DNA from: Hydractinia symbiolongicarpus
Lineage: Eukaryota > Cnidaria > Hydrozoa > Anthoathecata > Hydractiniidae
Assembly (NCBI RefSeq): GCF_029227915.1
Contig: NC_079876.1
Coordinates: 35,693,828-35,757,827, forward strand
DNA: 64,000 nt
Reading direction: 5' to 3'
Both the position numbers and the translations under genes were made by a program. Below the pieces are notes generated by a model, which had not been told where the DNA came from, did not search any database, and was given only the letters and a program-made list of their open reading frames with translations. Positions 14,101 through 24,598 of the stretch are shown in pieces. Each line of letters starts with the position of its first letter. The stretch's first letter is position 1.

Positions 14101-14185
14101 TGGCAAACGAAAACGTCCATGGTGTCTTACAACTCTAACGAATCATAAATGGCAATACTGCGATTTAAAATTATGTCAAAATTGA
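11113..14185 (+). pseudogene. Astacin metalloprotease with C-terminal kringle domain (two lesions)
   Basis: Reconstructed exons are about 11113-11290, 11569-11715, 11865-12028, 12827-13000 and 13698-14185. The first exon gives a hydrophobic signal-like start. The second carries the propeptide motif KLFQGDMLLTAEQR. The fourth carries the zinc site HEIGHAIGFFHEQSRSDRD at 12880-12936, with all three zinc histidines and the catalytic glutamate. The last exon has the Met-turn SIMHY. After the protease, residues encoded at about 13930-14170 form a kringle with all six cysteines, CQPW, NYCRNP and PWC. Exon phases agree at the 11715/11865 and 13000/13698 junctions. Lesions are an in-frame TGA at 11233-11235 and a one-base frameshift near 11960-11968, followed by TAG at 11969-11971. 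Secreted astacins cleave extracellular proteins; the kringle would add a binding module. It is a recent pseudogene, or the lesions are sequencing errors. The exon-4 acceptor could instead be at 12761. Confidence 0.8.
13930..14170 (+). other. Kringle domain coding segment
   Basis: Six cysteines occur in kringle order: VCVS, VMCQPW, HNYCRNP, RPWCLTT, QYCDL and KLC. The spacing is normal for the family. The segment lies in the same exon as the astacin Met-turn, so the fusion does not depend on a predicted splice. Confidence 0.88.
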
Positions 14186-15080
14186 TCAGATAAGTGTGAC
14201 ACGTAGGTGTGAAAAAATTGTATCTTTGACATTTTATGGTACGGATATTGCGTCTTGTATTTAAACTACTGTCGCCGTCTAGCTTCAGGTGTCATTTCTT
14301 CTTCAGTCGCATCACTTGATGATGAGTATTCCCATATGAGCAGTATTAAAGATCAGATTTCGGGTAGATATTTTAAATCTTTTTGGTCGTTCATCATTGA
14401 CTTGTACATGCTGTCAGTACGTACTGTGAATGTAAAAACAAGTTTTTCTGTTTCTAGTAATTGTCTGAGTAGTTGTGTATCTTTATCTTTACAGAGGATT
14501 TTATTAGTACTCGTTGTACTTATATTTTATAATCTTTTAATGTTTGTATAACGGTGTGAGAACATTTCTGCATGATAAAGTTAGAGTAGTGCTAGCAGTT
14601 GTTTATTTTGTGGTCAGCGTTTTAGTCGAATGATCTAAGCACTTAGTTTGTCCCAAACCTTTAGATTATACCAACTGTTTTAATAGGGCGTACCCACACC
14701 TTAACAAAGCTGGAACAAAGTTAAAAATTGTACCAAAAGGTTTTCAAAAAAGGATTTTAAAGCTTTGGAGATACACAAAAAGCAAACCAACGAACCAGGG
14801 AGTGAAGGAACCAACAAACAAAATTTACTAAGGACGGGTTTAGCCCAAATACACACACCATAGACACTGATGTTGACATCATTTTTAAAAGCAAACTAGA
14901 CAATCCAGTAACAGAAAAGGGGCTTAATTACCGCAAAAACAGACTTTTGGGAAATTTGTGGAGCGTCGGGAATTTCAAAATTTGAATGTTGGGAACAAAA
15001 AATTAAATTTAAAAATAAGAATTTGAAATTACAAAATATCAAAATAAAAGATGGGTAGAGAAGGAGAATATAAAAAGACT
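14186..15080. other. 3' flank of the astacin locus
   Basis: A 98-codon frame at 14255-14551 has no recognisable motif and probably lies in 3' UTR or intergenic sequence. Nothing else is seen. Confidence 0.4.
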
Positions 15081-15084
15081 AGCC

Positions 15085-15113
15085 GGGAAACCCGGCGTCG
15101 AAACGCCGGGTTA
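15085..15113. repeat. Perfect GC-rich hairpin
   Basis: AACCCGGCGT and its exact reverse complement ACGCCGGGTT are separated by 4 bases. A copy of the half-site (CCGGGAAACCCGG) lies just before. It could be the end of a MITE or a cruciform-forming site. Confidence 0.6.
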
Positions 15114-15139
15114 AGCCACAAGTAAAGGTGTGATCCGGC

Positions 15140-16040
15140 ATTGAACACTCTGTGGAGCGCTTAATAAGAGCTGTAAACTGTCCCACACGATCAGGTGGAG
15201 CGCTTTAGTACAGGTATACAGTATGTCGTTAATCATTTGAAGCGCATACAACATTATAGTGTGCGACTGTAACATATTTTTCAAAAAATAACTTTCCCGC
15301 AACGATAACTGATATAAAAACAGAGTTTACAAAGTGTTGTTACTCCATCATAGCAAAAACAATCGTCAATTTTATTTCATTTTGCGGAATAACTTTTTGC
15401 GCAAGTTAAAAAATTAATCGTGACACTGAGCTGAACGCTTAGTACAGTTAAACCGTGTTGCACAGGCGTAAATCAAGTTAAGCGCATACACCATTATAGT
15501 GTGCGACTGTAAAATATTTTTTTAAATTACTTTCCCGCAACAATAGCTGATATGAAAACAGAGTTTACAAACCGTTGTTACCCTGTCCTAGCAAAAACAA
15601 TCGGTCAATATAATTTTATTTTGTGGAATAAGTCTTTTTAAAAGTTAAAAAATTAATCGTGACACTGGGCTGAGCACTTAGTACAGTTAAACCGTGTTGT
15701 ACAGCGTATAGGAATAATACCCTTTTGAAAAAAACTTTCTCGCAGACACAGGGCTAAGCAGTTAGTCCAGGCGTGATTCCCAAGAAAGTTTAAAAATTAA
15801 TTGTCACAGTGGTGGGCTGACTTTAGTATATACAGGTAAACGGTGTTGCACATGCCCATAGGCGTAACAGGCTTTTACAAAAAACAGTCTGTTTTTAACA
15901 CTGGGCTAACCGCTTAGTACAGTTAAACGCAGTTGAACAGGCGCATAAGGCATATTACCCTTTTCCAAAAATGTTCATTGCAACTTCGGTTTAAATAAAA
16001 ACACAGGGAACAGCCTGTCGTTACTCGTCCAGCCAAAACA
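15140..16040. repeat. Degenerate tandem repeat, about 241-bp period
   Basis: The segment with GCGCATACA-CATTATAGTG and CAGAGTTTACAAA recurs at about 15241 and 15482, a spacing of 241 bp. The motif GCTTAGTACAGTTAAACCG recurs at least three times up to about 15930, in progressively shorter, diverged units. No coding potential is seen. Confidence 0.7.
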
Positions 16041-18298
16041 ATCGCTCAGCCATTTCATTTGCAGAAAAAGTTTGCAGAAAAATAATAAAATATGTAGCTA
16101 TACCTAGCTAGCTAACTGCATTTAGCATAAAAATTATATATTGCTTAAGAATATTGTTGTAGCCAAACTGCATTTTTATACTTTCACTTTTTAAGGAGCT
16201 AGCTAAATAGCCACAGCCTCAACATAAAAATAAATTTTGGCTAGGATAAAAAGCTCTTATACCAAACAGAATAGCAATAAGTGAGGCTCTAGCTAGCTAG
16301 TAGCTATAGCTAGCTAATCTTCGTTCCTAGCCAAACATCCTAAAACTGGTGCGTTTAAGATCTGTACGTGGCTAAAAAACGTGACAATATATTTATCCTA
16401 ACATTGAAAACAAACAGAAAACAAATATTACAAATATATAAGGCTTTTAGAAGATAAAAAAGTCAAACAAGCCTACAAACCTCACACACTGACCACAAAC
16501 ACGACCATTATCAAAATGGCCTTCGTTCCGCGAAGATCTTGGATTCTTTCTGGTCGCGAAAATCTTGGGTTTTTTTTAAAGAATCAGGCGTTGTGAATGG
16601 TATTCCACGCGCGAGCGGTCAAAACAAAGTCGGTAAAAATATATCGCATTTGGTATCGGCGCGTAATTTACAAAATTTCGTGTTTCCGTTACGGGACTCG
16701 CCTATCGCAGACAGACAGACAAAATACGGCTATTATTAAAGAGATAAAGTTAACTTCCTAGAAGGGCGTTTGGAAAGTAACTCCCATGTTTGGCCGCTAA
16801 CGCCCTGTCATTGCTACCTTCAATGTCTTTTTAAACGATTAAAAAAACATGTATGTAGATGATTATACACAAATTCCTTCTGCAAAAAAGCGTGCCTATT
16901 GAAAGTTAGTATGGTCTCCTTATTCATCATCTTGAAAAAAACTAGAGCCGTATCAACATGTGAGGCTAGCACTATCCTGCTAATTTTTGACTAGACCTGA
17001 TATAACAAAAATTACACAGGTGGGCCGTTTTCATGATCCACGACGAGATTTAATTGTTTTCTTTTTGTTTGGTTAAAACGTTTTTTATCCAAGCAATTTT
17101 CCAAAAAAATTTAATTGTCCAAACAAGTTTAAATAATTTATAGTGCATCTTATAAAAGCCGTGAGAAACAATTTTTGATAGTATATCAACTTTACAAAGA
17201 TACATGTGTAAAAAAACACATTCAGAAATAAGTCTAATGAAATCGTATTTATTTTCGTTACGAAATATTCGTGTTCCAGTCTCAACGTTATAACACGTGC
17301 AAAAACTCCCACCCTTCTCACAAGTCGATTAACCATCAGAGCTGTAACAAGTTAAAGAGAAAGCCCACCCCCCAACCCCCTCCCGTAAAAGGTTGTAAAA
17401 TATGAGAAGGTAATTGCCTAACTTTAATATGCCGCTTCTATACGGTTTCTTTTCGGAAAAAAGGTAAATGAAACCAACCTCATTTGACCGCGAGGTACCG
17501 GAGAGTTTTTATCCTGGAAAAATCTCTAAGTAAAGCTTGCACTTAAATCAGTAGAAATAAGGCGGATACCTTCTTGTTGTTCATTTTATATTACGTACAT
17601 ATAATTTTTAATGATGACGTAAAAAATGTAACGATTCTAAAAAAGTGTCGAAAAGACTAATATTACGATGTAATAAAGATTGATATTACGATGAAAATAA
17701 TGCTGACTGTTAGTTGAGTCAAAGTGACAATTAGACCAGAAAGGATTTTTCATATTTTTGTATAAGCGTAAGGGAAAAACAATATTTAAAACGTGTAAAA
17801 AACTTATTTTTGTTGATTTGTACTCGGAACACAAGTAACCAGATCTTTTGGAAATATTGCTTCATATCTCACAAAGAGCCACTCTGTTGGTATCAAAATT
17901 CTACGATTACTGTTTTTGGGATTTTCTGTTGCATGTTTCACTGAGAAATACGAAATAAAGTTTTTTCTTTGCAAATATTTGACAAATTTGCTAAAAATAA
18001 ATCCTGCAAAAATGTTGTTGCAAGATTTAATCAAACATTTTATTAATCCTTCTACCTAGCTAGCTAACAGTGTCATTTAAAATTGGATATTTTACTTTTA
18101 AGAAGCTTAGCTAGCTAGGTAATAACCAAATATAAACAAAACATCAGGATGAAATACATACCTAACGCTATCTGATATCAACACTTCTGTGCCTAGATAA
18201 CACGTTTTTAATTTTTTCACCTTTTCCAACTGTAAAATTTTTAACGACGTTTTTAACTGCAATATAAAATTAATCATGCATGTCCACCGCCAAATCAA
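16041..18298. other. Intergenic, TAGC-rich patches
   Basis: Repeated CTAGCTAGC stretches occur at about 16100-16320 and 18055-18120. The open frame at 16539-16739 is unrecognised. No supported gene. Confidence 0.5.
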
Positions 18299-18426
18299 TT
18301 CTCATTTAACTTATTGGCCAAATGTTTATATCATTTATAACCTTCCTTCCGAATAAATCACCATCCACACATCTGTCAAATTAAGATTTGATGAAAATGA
18401 AATCATTAATTAATTAGTTTGGTAAG

Positions 18427-18436
18427 TATATATAAA
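18427..18436 (+). promoter_or_regulatory. TATA box of left Tyr/Arg-rich gene
   Basis: TATATATAAA lies about 30 bp before the presumed transcription start. A noncoding first exon then runs to a donor at 18513/18514 (AACAG|GTTTGT). The right arm has the same element in inverted orientation. Confidence 0.7.
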
Positions 18437-19310
18437 CAGAAATGTTACTAACTTGATCATCACATCATCGTACAGAAAAGAAAGTCAAAAGTGGAATAAA
18501 TATAATTAAACAGGTTTGTTGTTTTTACGTTTCCTTATGTGATTTTTGGATATTTATTAATTTTTATTCCTATTTATTTCTATTATTTTTATTTTAGTTA
18601 TACTACACACTTTTTTATAAGAACCGTACTTTTTAGTTTAAGCTTCGTGATTCTTAGAAAAATCAACATTTTCAGTCCTTTATAGTAATCGACTAATGCT
18701 TGATAAAAATATATTTCAAAGTGTAGTAATATTTCAAACACGAATAAGTTAAAGTGGGGAAAGGTTATATTTTCTCTCTCTTTGGTTACACTACAATCAG
18801 AGAGAGAAAATATCTTGATAGATATAATCTAGATTTTTTGAATTTTATAAAAAATACTGCCTAAAAATCGAGCCCTATTCTTAGATAATTCAATTTTGAT
18901 AATTGTACCTTGATGATGTAACAATTCTTACAAAAAAAAATGAGTATTGCTTTAAAATTTTTATATACATTTTATTCTAGTTAAATGTTTTATGTTTTCA
19001 CAACGCAACTATATCGGTTTTTGCATTTAAACTGTTATTAGAGAGAGCTGGTATTTTCCAAAGACGACAGACCAACATATTCAAAGTCATGCGGCTTGTG
19101 ATAACGGAAGAAAACTAAATTTTTTAAAAGTATTTACAACGAGAGTAAAATACAACTAAAGGGATATAGAAAAATTTTTATTATAATTCTTGATTTTTGT
19201 TATTATTAGGGTCAAAAAATTCCTTTAAGAAACGTTAAAGCAAAATTTCCAGCTCTTACAAAACGTAACAAAATATTACATAAATTTATTTCTTTAGATT
19301 AACTGCTACA

Positions 19311-20466
19311 ATGAAGACAACCATTGCTTTTATATTGTTCTACGTTGCTGTCTTGTCTGGTAAGTCTTTTTCGTAAATAAAAACAACAACAACAACAACA
19401 ACAAGAAATTACTCTTATGATAAAGTATTTTGACGCAATCAATCATCTGTAAAAGATTTACGTTAATACTCTTGATTCTTTTTCTTTGTAGTTAATGCTG
19501 CACCAGCCATCAATAGCAATAACGAAGGTAAATTTCAAAATTTATTTGAAGCATGATATTTAAGGCAGCTTGAGAACATAAATTGCGTTCCTGTTATTCA
19601 CATTTAACCAAAAAAAAAAATGTCTTTACCCTTCTCTAAGCCATTGAAAAAAGCGAAAACAGTTAATTCACGAATGTGCGTAGGTTAAATGTGTAAAAAG
19701 TTCAAGTTACATTAAACTTACACAACAACAATTTATTACCCTTCTGTGGGCTAATGAAAAAGTTGAGTGCGAAAATACTTCAGGAATGCACGAAGGTTAA
19801 ATGTGTGAAAACTTTGGTTTAAATGTGCGCAACAATTTCATGGCTTAAGGTATTATCTTTTTCTTCTTTATGTTTCTACACAAACGATAATGTTGACCAT
19901 TAGGACGTAGTTTTTGACAGCTGTAAACATTTCTATATTCATATATACACTTCTAAAATTTTCCAGGCCAAGAAAATGCACTTATTGTCAATGATGCTGT
20001 AGAAAAGAACCAAGCTAACGACGAGGAACAATTACCCAACGACGAAATTGAAGAAGAAGATTATCCTGAAGAGGAGGATGCAGAGGAAGAAGATGACGAA
20101 GATGGAGAATTAAAAGTAAATGATCCTTATCAAGTCCGCTCTTATCGTAGATACGGACGATATGGTGGAAGTTATGGTAGGTATACTGGCGGATATACCG
20201 GTCGGTACATTGGAAGTCGATACAGTGGTCGATATTCCCGAATTGGGTCAAGATACGGTTCCTATGGTCGATTAAGCCGATTCAGATCATACCGACCATC
20301 GTATGGTTCGTCTTACCGTCGATATACGACTGGACGATACAATCGATACAGTCGATATGGAAGCCGTGGTCGTTACAACCGCTATGGAAGCTCGTATAGA
20401 CGCTACACTCCTCGATACAGATCTTATCGTCGCTATACCACTGGTCGATATGAAACCAAATATTAG
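19311..20466 (+). CDS. Secreted Tyr/Arg/Gly-rich basic protein with acidic propiece, copy 1
   Basis: Coding exons are 19311-19359, 19492-19527 and 19967-20466, giving 194 residues; all junctions keep phase 1. A 5' UTR exon ends at 18513 and the second exon starts at 19298. Residues 1-19 form a clear signal peptide ending VNA. A highly acidic segment follows (EEEDYPEEEDAEEEDDEDGE). From about residue 85 the tail is cysteine-free: by hand count, 27 Tyr and 29 Arg in 110 residues, plus Gly and Ser, in irregular RY, RYG, YRRY and TGRY motifs. The layout matches precursors in which an acidic part masks a cationic product, as in Hydra arminins, but the tail is much longer and Tyr-rich. It could equally be a structural or cross-linkable extracellular protein of the hydroid perisarc type. 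I recognise no named family. AATAAA is at 20516-20521. Confidence 0.88.
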
Positions 20467-20515
20467 AGTCGAAATTAAGTTTTATACGAATTTGGTGTAG
20501 GTTACATTAATAAGA

Positions 20516-20521
20516 AATAAA
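20516..20521 (+). terminator. Poly(A) signal, copy 1
   Basis: AATAAA lies 50 bp after the stop codon and is conserved in the inverted copy at 22627-22632. A second AATAAA lies about 35 bp downstream. Confidence 0.65.
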
Positions 20522-20733
20522 TCAATTTTGGAAATTCGATCATTTTCGTTACAAATAAAGTACAAATCTAATTTTTTCAATCGTTTTAAAAATACGATTG
20601 GTAGTGGTTTGCTTTCTTTGTTCACTTCTCTTCCCAAATGGACATATGTTTTTGGATCCGGATTAGTTTCTTAATAGAGGTGAATAACGCTTTTCAGAAG
20701 GTAGGGGCAGTTAGAAAATACCACGGTACTAGA

Positions 20734-22418
20734 TCTTTTCGTCAATTTGCAATTGTAGTAGAAGGGCTCATTTTTGCGATTTCCTCTTATCTTTCATTAA
20801 AATACCAACTTCGTCCTCAGGGCATATTGTTTCTCTTTCGACATCAGGACGGCGATGCGCGAGCATGGACCTGGGTAGGCTGGTCCGATATGAGACCTGA
20901 TCGGCGCGGATGTAGCGCATAATTTTTGGGTCACAATAAACATTTTGGCGAGCCGGCGAGTCGGATACTAACAGGAGACAAGGTATAGCATTTCATATAA
21001 AGCATTACTAAGAAATGAAAGTGCACGAAAGATGTGTTACTACTTACATGGAAATATTTCAATAGCTGACAAAGTGTAATAACTAGAACTGTAGTTGGCT
21101 ACTACACTTACCTAGCAAACTATCAATAAATAGAAAGAAAATCAACTTGTTTCCCAGTGGCAAGGTTTAATTTGCCGCTTAGTGCAGAGGATGAAGTTAC
21201 AAAAAAATACTAGCTGAGCGACCTAGTGCGCCAATGTCCTTTATAGACAAATTATTTTGCACAAAATGTCTGAAATGTTTTTTTTTACAAAATATATGTA
21301 TCATTACGTTTTAAATTATATTAGGTTGTTATTAGTGGACATGTTTTATTACCTTATATGCTTTGGTTACTATAAAAGATATAAAAAGTCAGTAGGCTAA
21401 CCGTCGGAGTCATTTTATCATTCTGAACATTTACCCTGCCTAATTCAAGAAAATTCAAAGTGCAATAACTTCGGTAAAAAAATAAAGTTATTGACATGAA
21501 ACTTGTTATGGAATCATTCCTTTTTTACAACGCTCTTATTGAGAATTGAGACAAGGAGGAAACCTGTTATGATGAATTCAGAAGATTCATCTTGACTATC
21601 ATATAAAGCTGTAATACAGCCACAGGTCGGGAAATGAGAGTTATAAAGTTCAGGTAAGATAAATAAAAAATATAAAAAATGTTAATATGAAGTTATTAGA
21701 AAGGTGATTCACCAACAAAGACTTTATTTTTTATCAATATGTTTTGGAATTTTTCTTCCATCATCAGGATATCTAAAGTAAGTTAAATTTCTGCTTATCT
21801 ACCATCAGTCAGGCAGCTAGTTGTCGTCAAATCATTTCACAATTGCAAAGTTTCCCCTGGCTACACGTTTTGCAACCCAGTGCTTGCTAGCCAACCAATT
21901 CATTAAAAATACACAAAATAACTTCACCGTAAATAACATGATTGTATATTTATACATTTGGAAAACAATCAAAATCAATATGCGAGCAGTTCTTCTGCTT
22001 CGTACGAGAGGAATGAAAACAAACTCGCCGCACATATCTGTAACGTAAAACCCGAGCTGGCTTAGCTCGGCAAGGTCATATATGATAAACAAATCTTATT
22101 AATTATTACACCCAGAAAAACTGTGTATTTGAGGATCATGTGACGAGGCCTTCACATAAATGGCAACAATTTAAAAGTTATATTGAGTTTTTTTGTGACA
22201 GTATTTCTACATTTGTTAAAAAATGAAACTTGTTAAGAAAACGTTTATCACCTGTTTGTACGAGTGTCGTCGTGTCCGGTAAAAACGCAACACTTTATTC
22301 GTATTGAGTTTTACGTAACAATATGTTGACACAATGAAAAACGTGTTTTAAGGAAAGTTAACAAGGAATTGCACTATCAAGAGCCCTTTCACAATTGTAA
22401 ATTGACTTGCATCTGATG
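20734..22418. other. Spacer between the inverted arms
   Basis: This is unique sequence of about 1.7 kb. A stretch near 20812-20890 (CCTCAGGGC followed by GACATCAGGACGG) resembles the MITE family seen at 41.6 and 46.8 kb. The overlapping frames at 21821-22092 have no recognisable domain. I see no gene. Confidence 0.5.
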
Positions 22419-22626
22419 TCTAGTACCGTGGTATCTTCTAAATGCCCCTGCCTTCTGAAAGGCGTTATTTTCTTCTATTAAGAAACTAATCCGGATCCAA
22501 AAACATATGTCCATTTGGGAAGAGAAGTAAACAAAGCAAACCACTACCAATCGTATTTTTAAAACGATTGTAAAGATTAGAGTTGTACTTTGTTTGTAAC
22601 GAAAATGATCGAATTTCCAAAATTGA

Positions 22627-22632
22627 TTTATT
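22627..22632 (-). terminator. Poly(A) signal, copy 2
   Basis: AATAAA on the minus strand, at the position matching the copy 1 signal. Confidence 0.65.
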
Positions 22633-22681
22633 TCTTATTAATGTAACCTACACCAAATTCGTAAAATATTTAATTTCAACT

Positions 22682-23651
22682 CTAATATTTGGTTCCATAT
22701 CGACCAGTGGTATAGCGACGATAAGATCTGTATCGAGGAGTGTAGCGTCTATACGAGCTTCCATAGCGGTTGTAACGACCACGGCTTCCATATTCACTGT
22801 ATCGATTGTATCCTCCAGTCGTATATCGACGGTAAGACGAACCATACGATGGTCGGTATGATCTGAATCGGCTTAATCGACCATAGGTACCGTATCTTGA
22901 CCCAATTCGGGAATATCGACCAGTGTATCGACTTCCAATGTACCGACCGGTATATCCGCCAGTATACCTACCATAACTTCCACCATATCGTCCGTATCTA
23001 CGATAAGAGCGGACTTGATAAGGATCATTTGCTTCTAATTCTCCATCTTCGTCCTTTTCATCCTCCTCTTCAGGATAATTTTCTTCTTCGATCTCGTCGT
23101 TGGGTAATTGTTCGTCATTATTAGCTTGGTTGTTTTCTACAGCATCATTGACCACAGGTGCATTTTCTTGGCCTGGAGAATATTATTAGTATATAAGAAG
23201 ATGAATATAAGATGATGTATATAAGAAGATGAAATTGTCAAACAACGTCATAATAGTCAACATTATCGTTTGTGTAGAAACATAAAGAAGAAAAAGATGA
23301 TGCCTTAAGCCATAAAATTGTTGCACACATTTAACTTTCGTGCATTCCTGAAGTATTTTCGCACACAACTTTTTCATTAGCCCACAGAAGGGTAAAGACT
23401 TCTCCAACATATTTTTTTTTCGGGTGAATGTGAATAACCGCGACGCAATTTATTATCTCAAGTTAGTGATCGTCTCAAATATTTACCTTCGTTATTGGTA
23501 TTGATGGCTGGTGTAGCATTAACTAAAAAGAATCAAGAGTATTGATGTAAATCTATTACAGATAATTGACTGCGTCACAATTATTTAGGAGAATAGACTT
23601 ACTAGACAAGACAGCAACGTAGAACAATATAAAAGCAATAGTTGTCTTCAT
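22682..23651 (-). CDS. Secreted Tyr/Arg/Gly-rich basic protein with acidic propiece, copy 2
   Basis: Minus-strand coding exons are 23651-23603, 23522-23487 and 23172-22682, giving 191 residues with the same phases as copy 1. The 5' UTR exon ends at 24386 and the next exon starts at 23664. The signal peptide is almost identical to copy 1. The acidic part is three residues shorter and has several substitutions. In the tail I count only about five changes (Ser/Thr twice, Arg/Gly, Arg/Glu, Glu/Gly). The frame is fully open and the splice sites are intact, so both copies look functional. The two genes are transcribed towards each other. Read-through could make perfectly pairing RNA, which may matter for regulation; this is inference. 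Confidence 0.88.
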
Positions 23652-24462
23652 TGTAACAGTTGATCTAAAGAAATGAATTTAGGTAATATTTTGTTACGTT
23701 ATGTAGCAGCTGAATAGTCGCTTTAACGTTTCTTAAACGTATTTTTTAAAGCTATAAAAACAACCAAAATCAAGAACTGCGAAATATATTTTCTATATTT
23801 TATTCAGTGATATTTTACTCTTTTTAAAGAATTAAAATTATTTAAAGTTTTCATCCGTTATCACAAGCCACATGATTTTGTACTTTATTGTCGCAGTGTA
23901 AAACGAATATGCTGATCTGTCGTTTTTAAAACACACCAGCTCTCTATAATAATAGTTTGAATACAATAAGAGAGATCTTACCTAAACTTTAAAATGCCAA
24001 TGCTTCTTTTATTTATGTTGTGAAAACAAAACGTCCGAATATAATAAAATTAATATTGAACTCATTTTTTGTAAGAATTCTTTCTAGAAGAATTATCAGG
24101 GTTCCATTTTCAAAATTTTAAGAACTCGGGAACTTATTTTTTTATGATCATACTTGAAACATTATCGCATTTTTTAATATTTTTTTGTATCAAGGTATTA
24201 GTCAATTTTTTTTGGAATCAGGAGAAAAAAAATTGACATAAAAAAAGTAGTAGCGGAATAAAAATTATAAAAATCCAACTCAACAGAATTATTCAAAAAA
24301 TTACATAAAATAAACAAAAGAAATAAATAAGAATAAAAATTAATAAATATCCAAAAATCACATAAGGAAACGTAAAACAACTAACCTGTTTTTTTATATT
24401 TATTCCACTTTTGACATTCCTCTCTGTACGATAATGTGATGATCAAGTTAGTAACATTTCTG

Positions 24463-24472
24463 TTTATATATA
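24463..24472 (-). promoter_or_regulatory. TATA box of right Tyr/Arg-rich gene
   Basis: TATATATAAA on the minus strand, identical to copy 1, with the same downstream 5' UTR exon (donor AACAG|GTTAG at 24386/24385). Confidence 0.7.
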
Positions 24473-24598
24473 CTTACCAAACTAATTAATTAATGATTTC
24501 ATTTTCATCAAATCTTAATTTGGCAGATGTGTGGACGGTGATTTAGTCGGTAGGAAGGTTATAAATGATATAAACATTTGGCCAATAAGTTAAATGAG

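Larger units (their letters stand above)
18300..20733 (+). repeat. Left arm of a 2.2-2.4 kb inverted gene duplication
   Basis: From about 18300 to 20733 the sequence matches the reverse complement of 22419-24598, apart from indels. The match covers promoter, 5' UTR exon, introns, coding exons, poly(A) region and about 210 bp of 3' flank. The arms differ in length because of indels, mainly in introns. A unique spacer of about 1.7 kb separates them. Confidence 0.92.
22419..24598 (-). repeat. Right arm of the inverted gene duplication
   Basis: This is the reverse-complement partner of 18300-20733. Similarity ends sharply after AAATGAG at about 24598 on the outside and after the ACTAGA motif at 22419 on the inside. 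Both edges can therefore be placed within a few bases. Confidence 0.92.

Noticed and set aside
14255-14551. 98-codon frame after the astacin gene
   Set aside because: Low-complexity composition, no domain, likely 3' flank.
22583-23124. Plus-strand frames across the right Tyr/Arg-rich gene
   Set aside because: Antisense shadows of the repetitive coding exon; the same shadows occur on the minus strand of the left copy.
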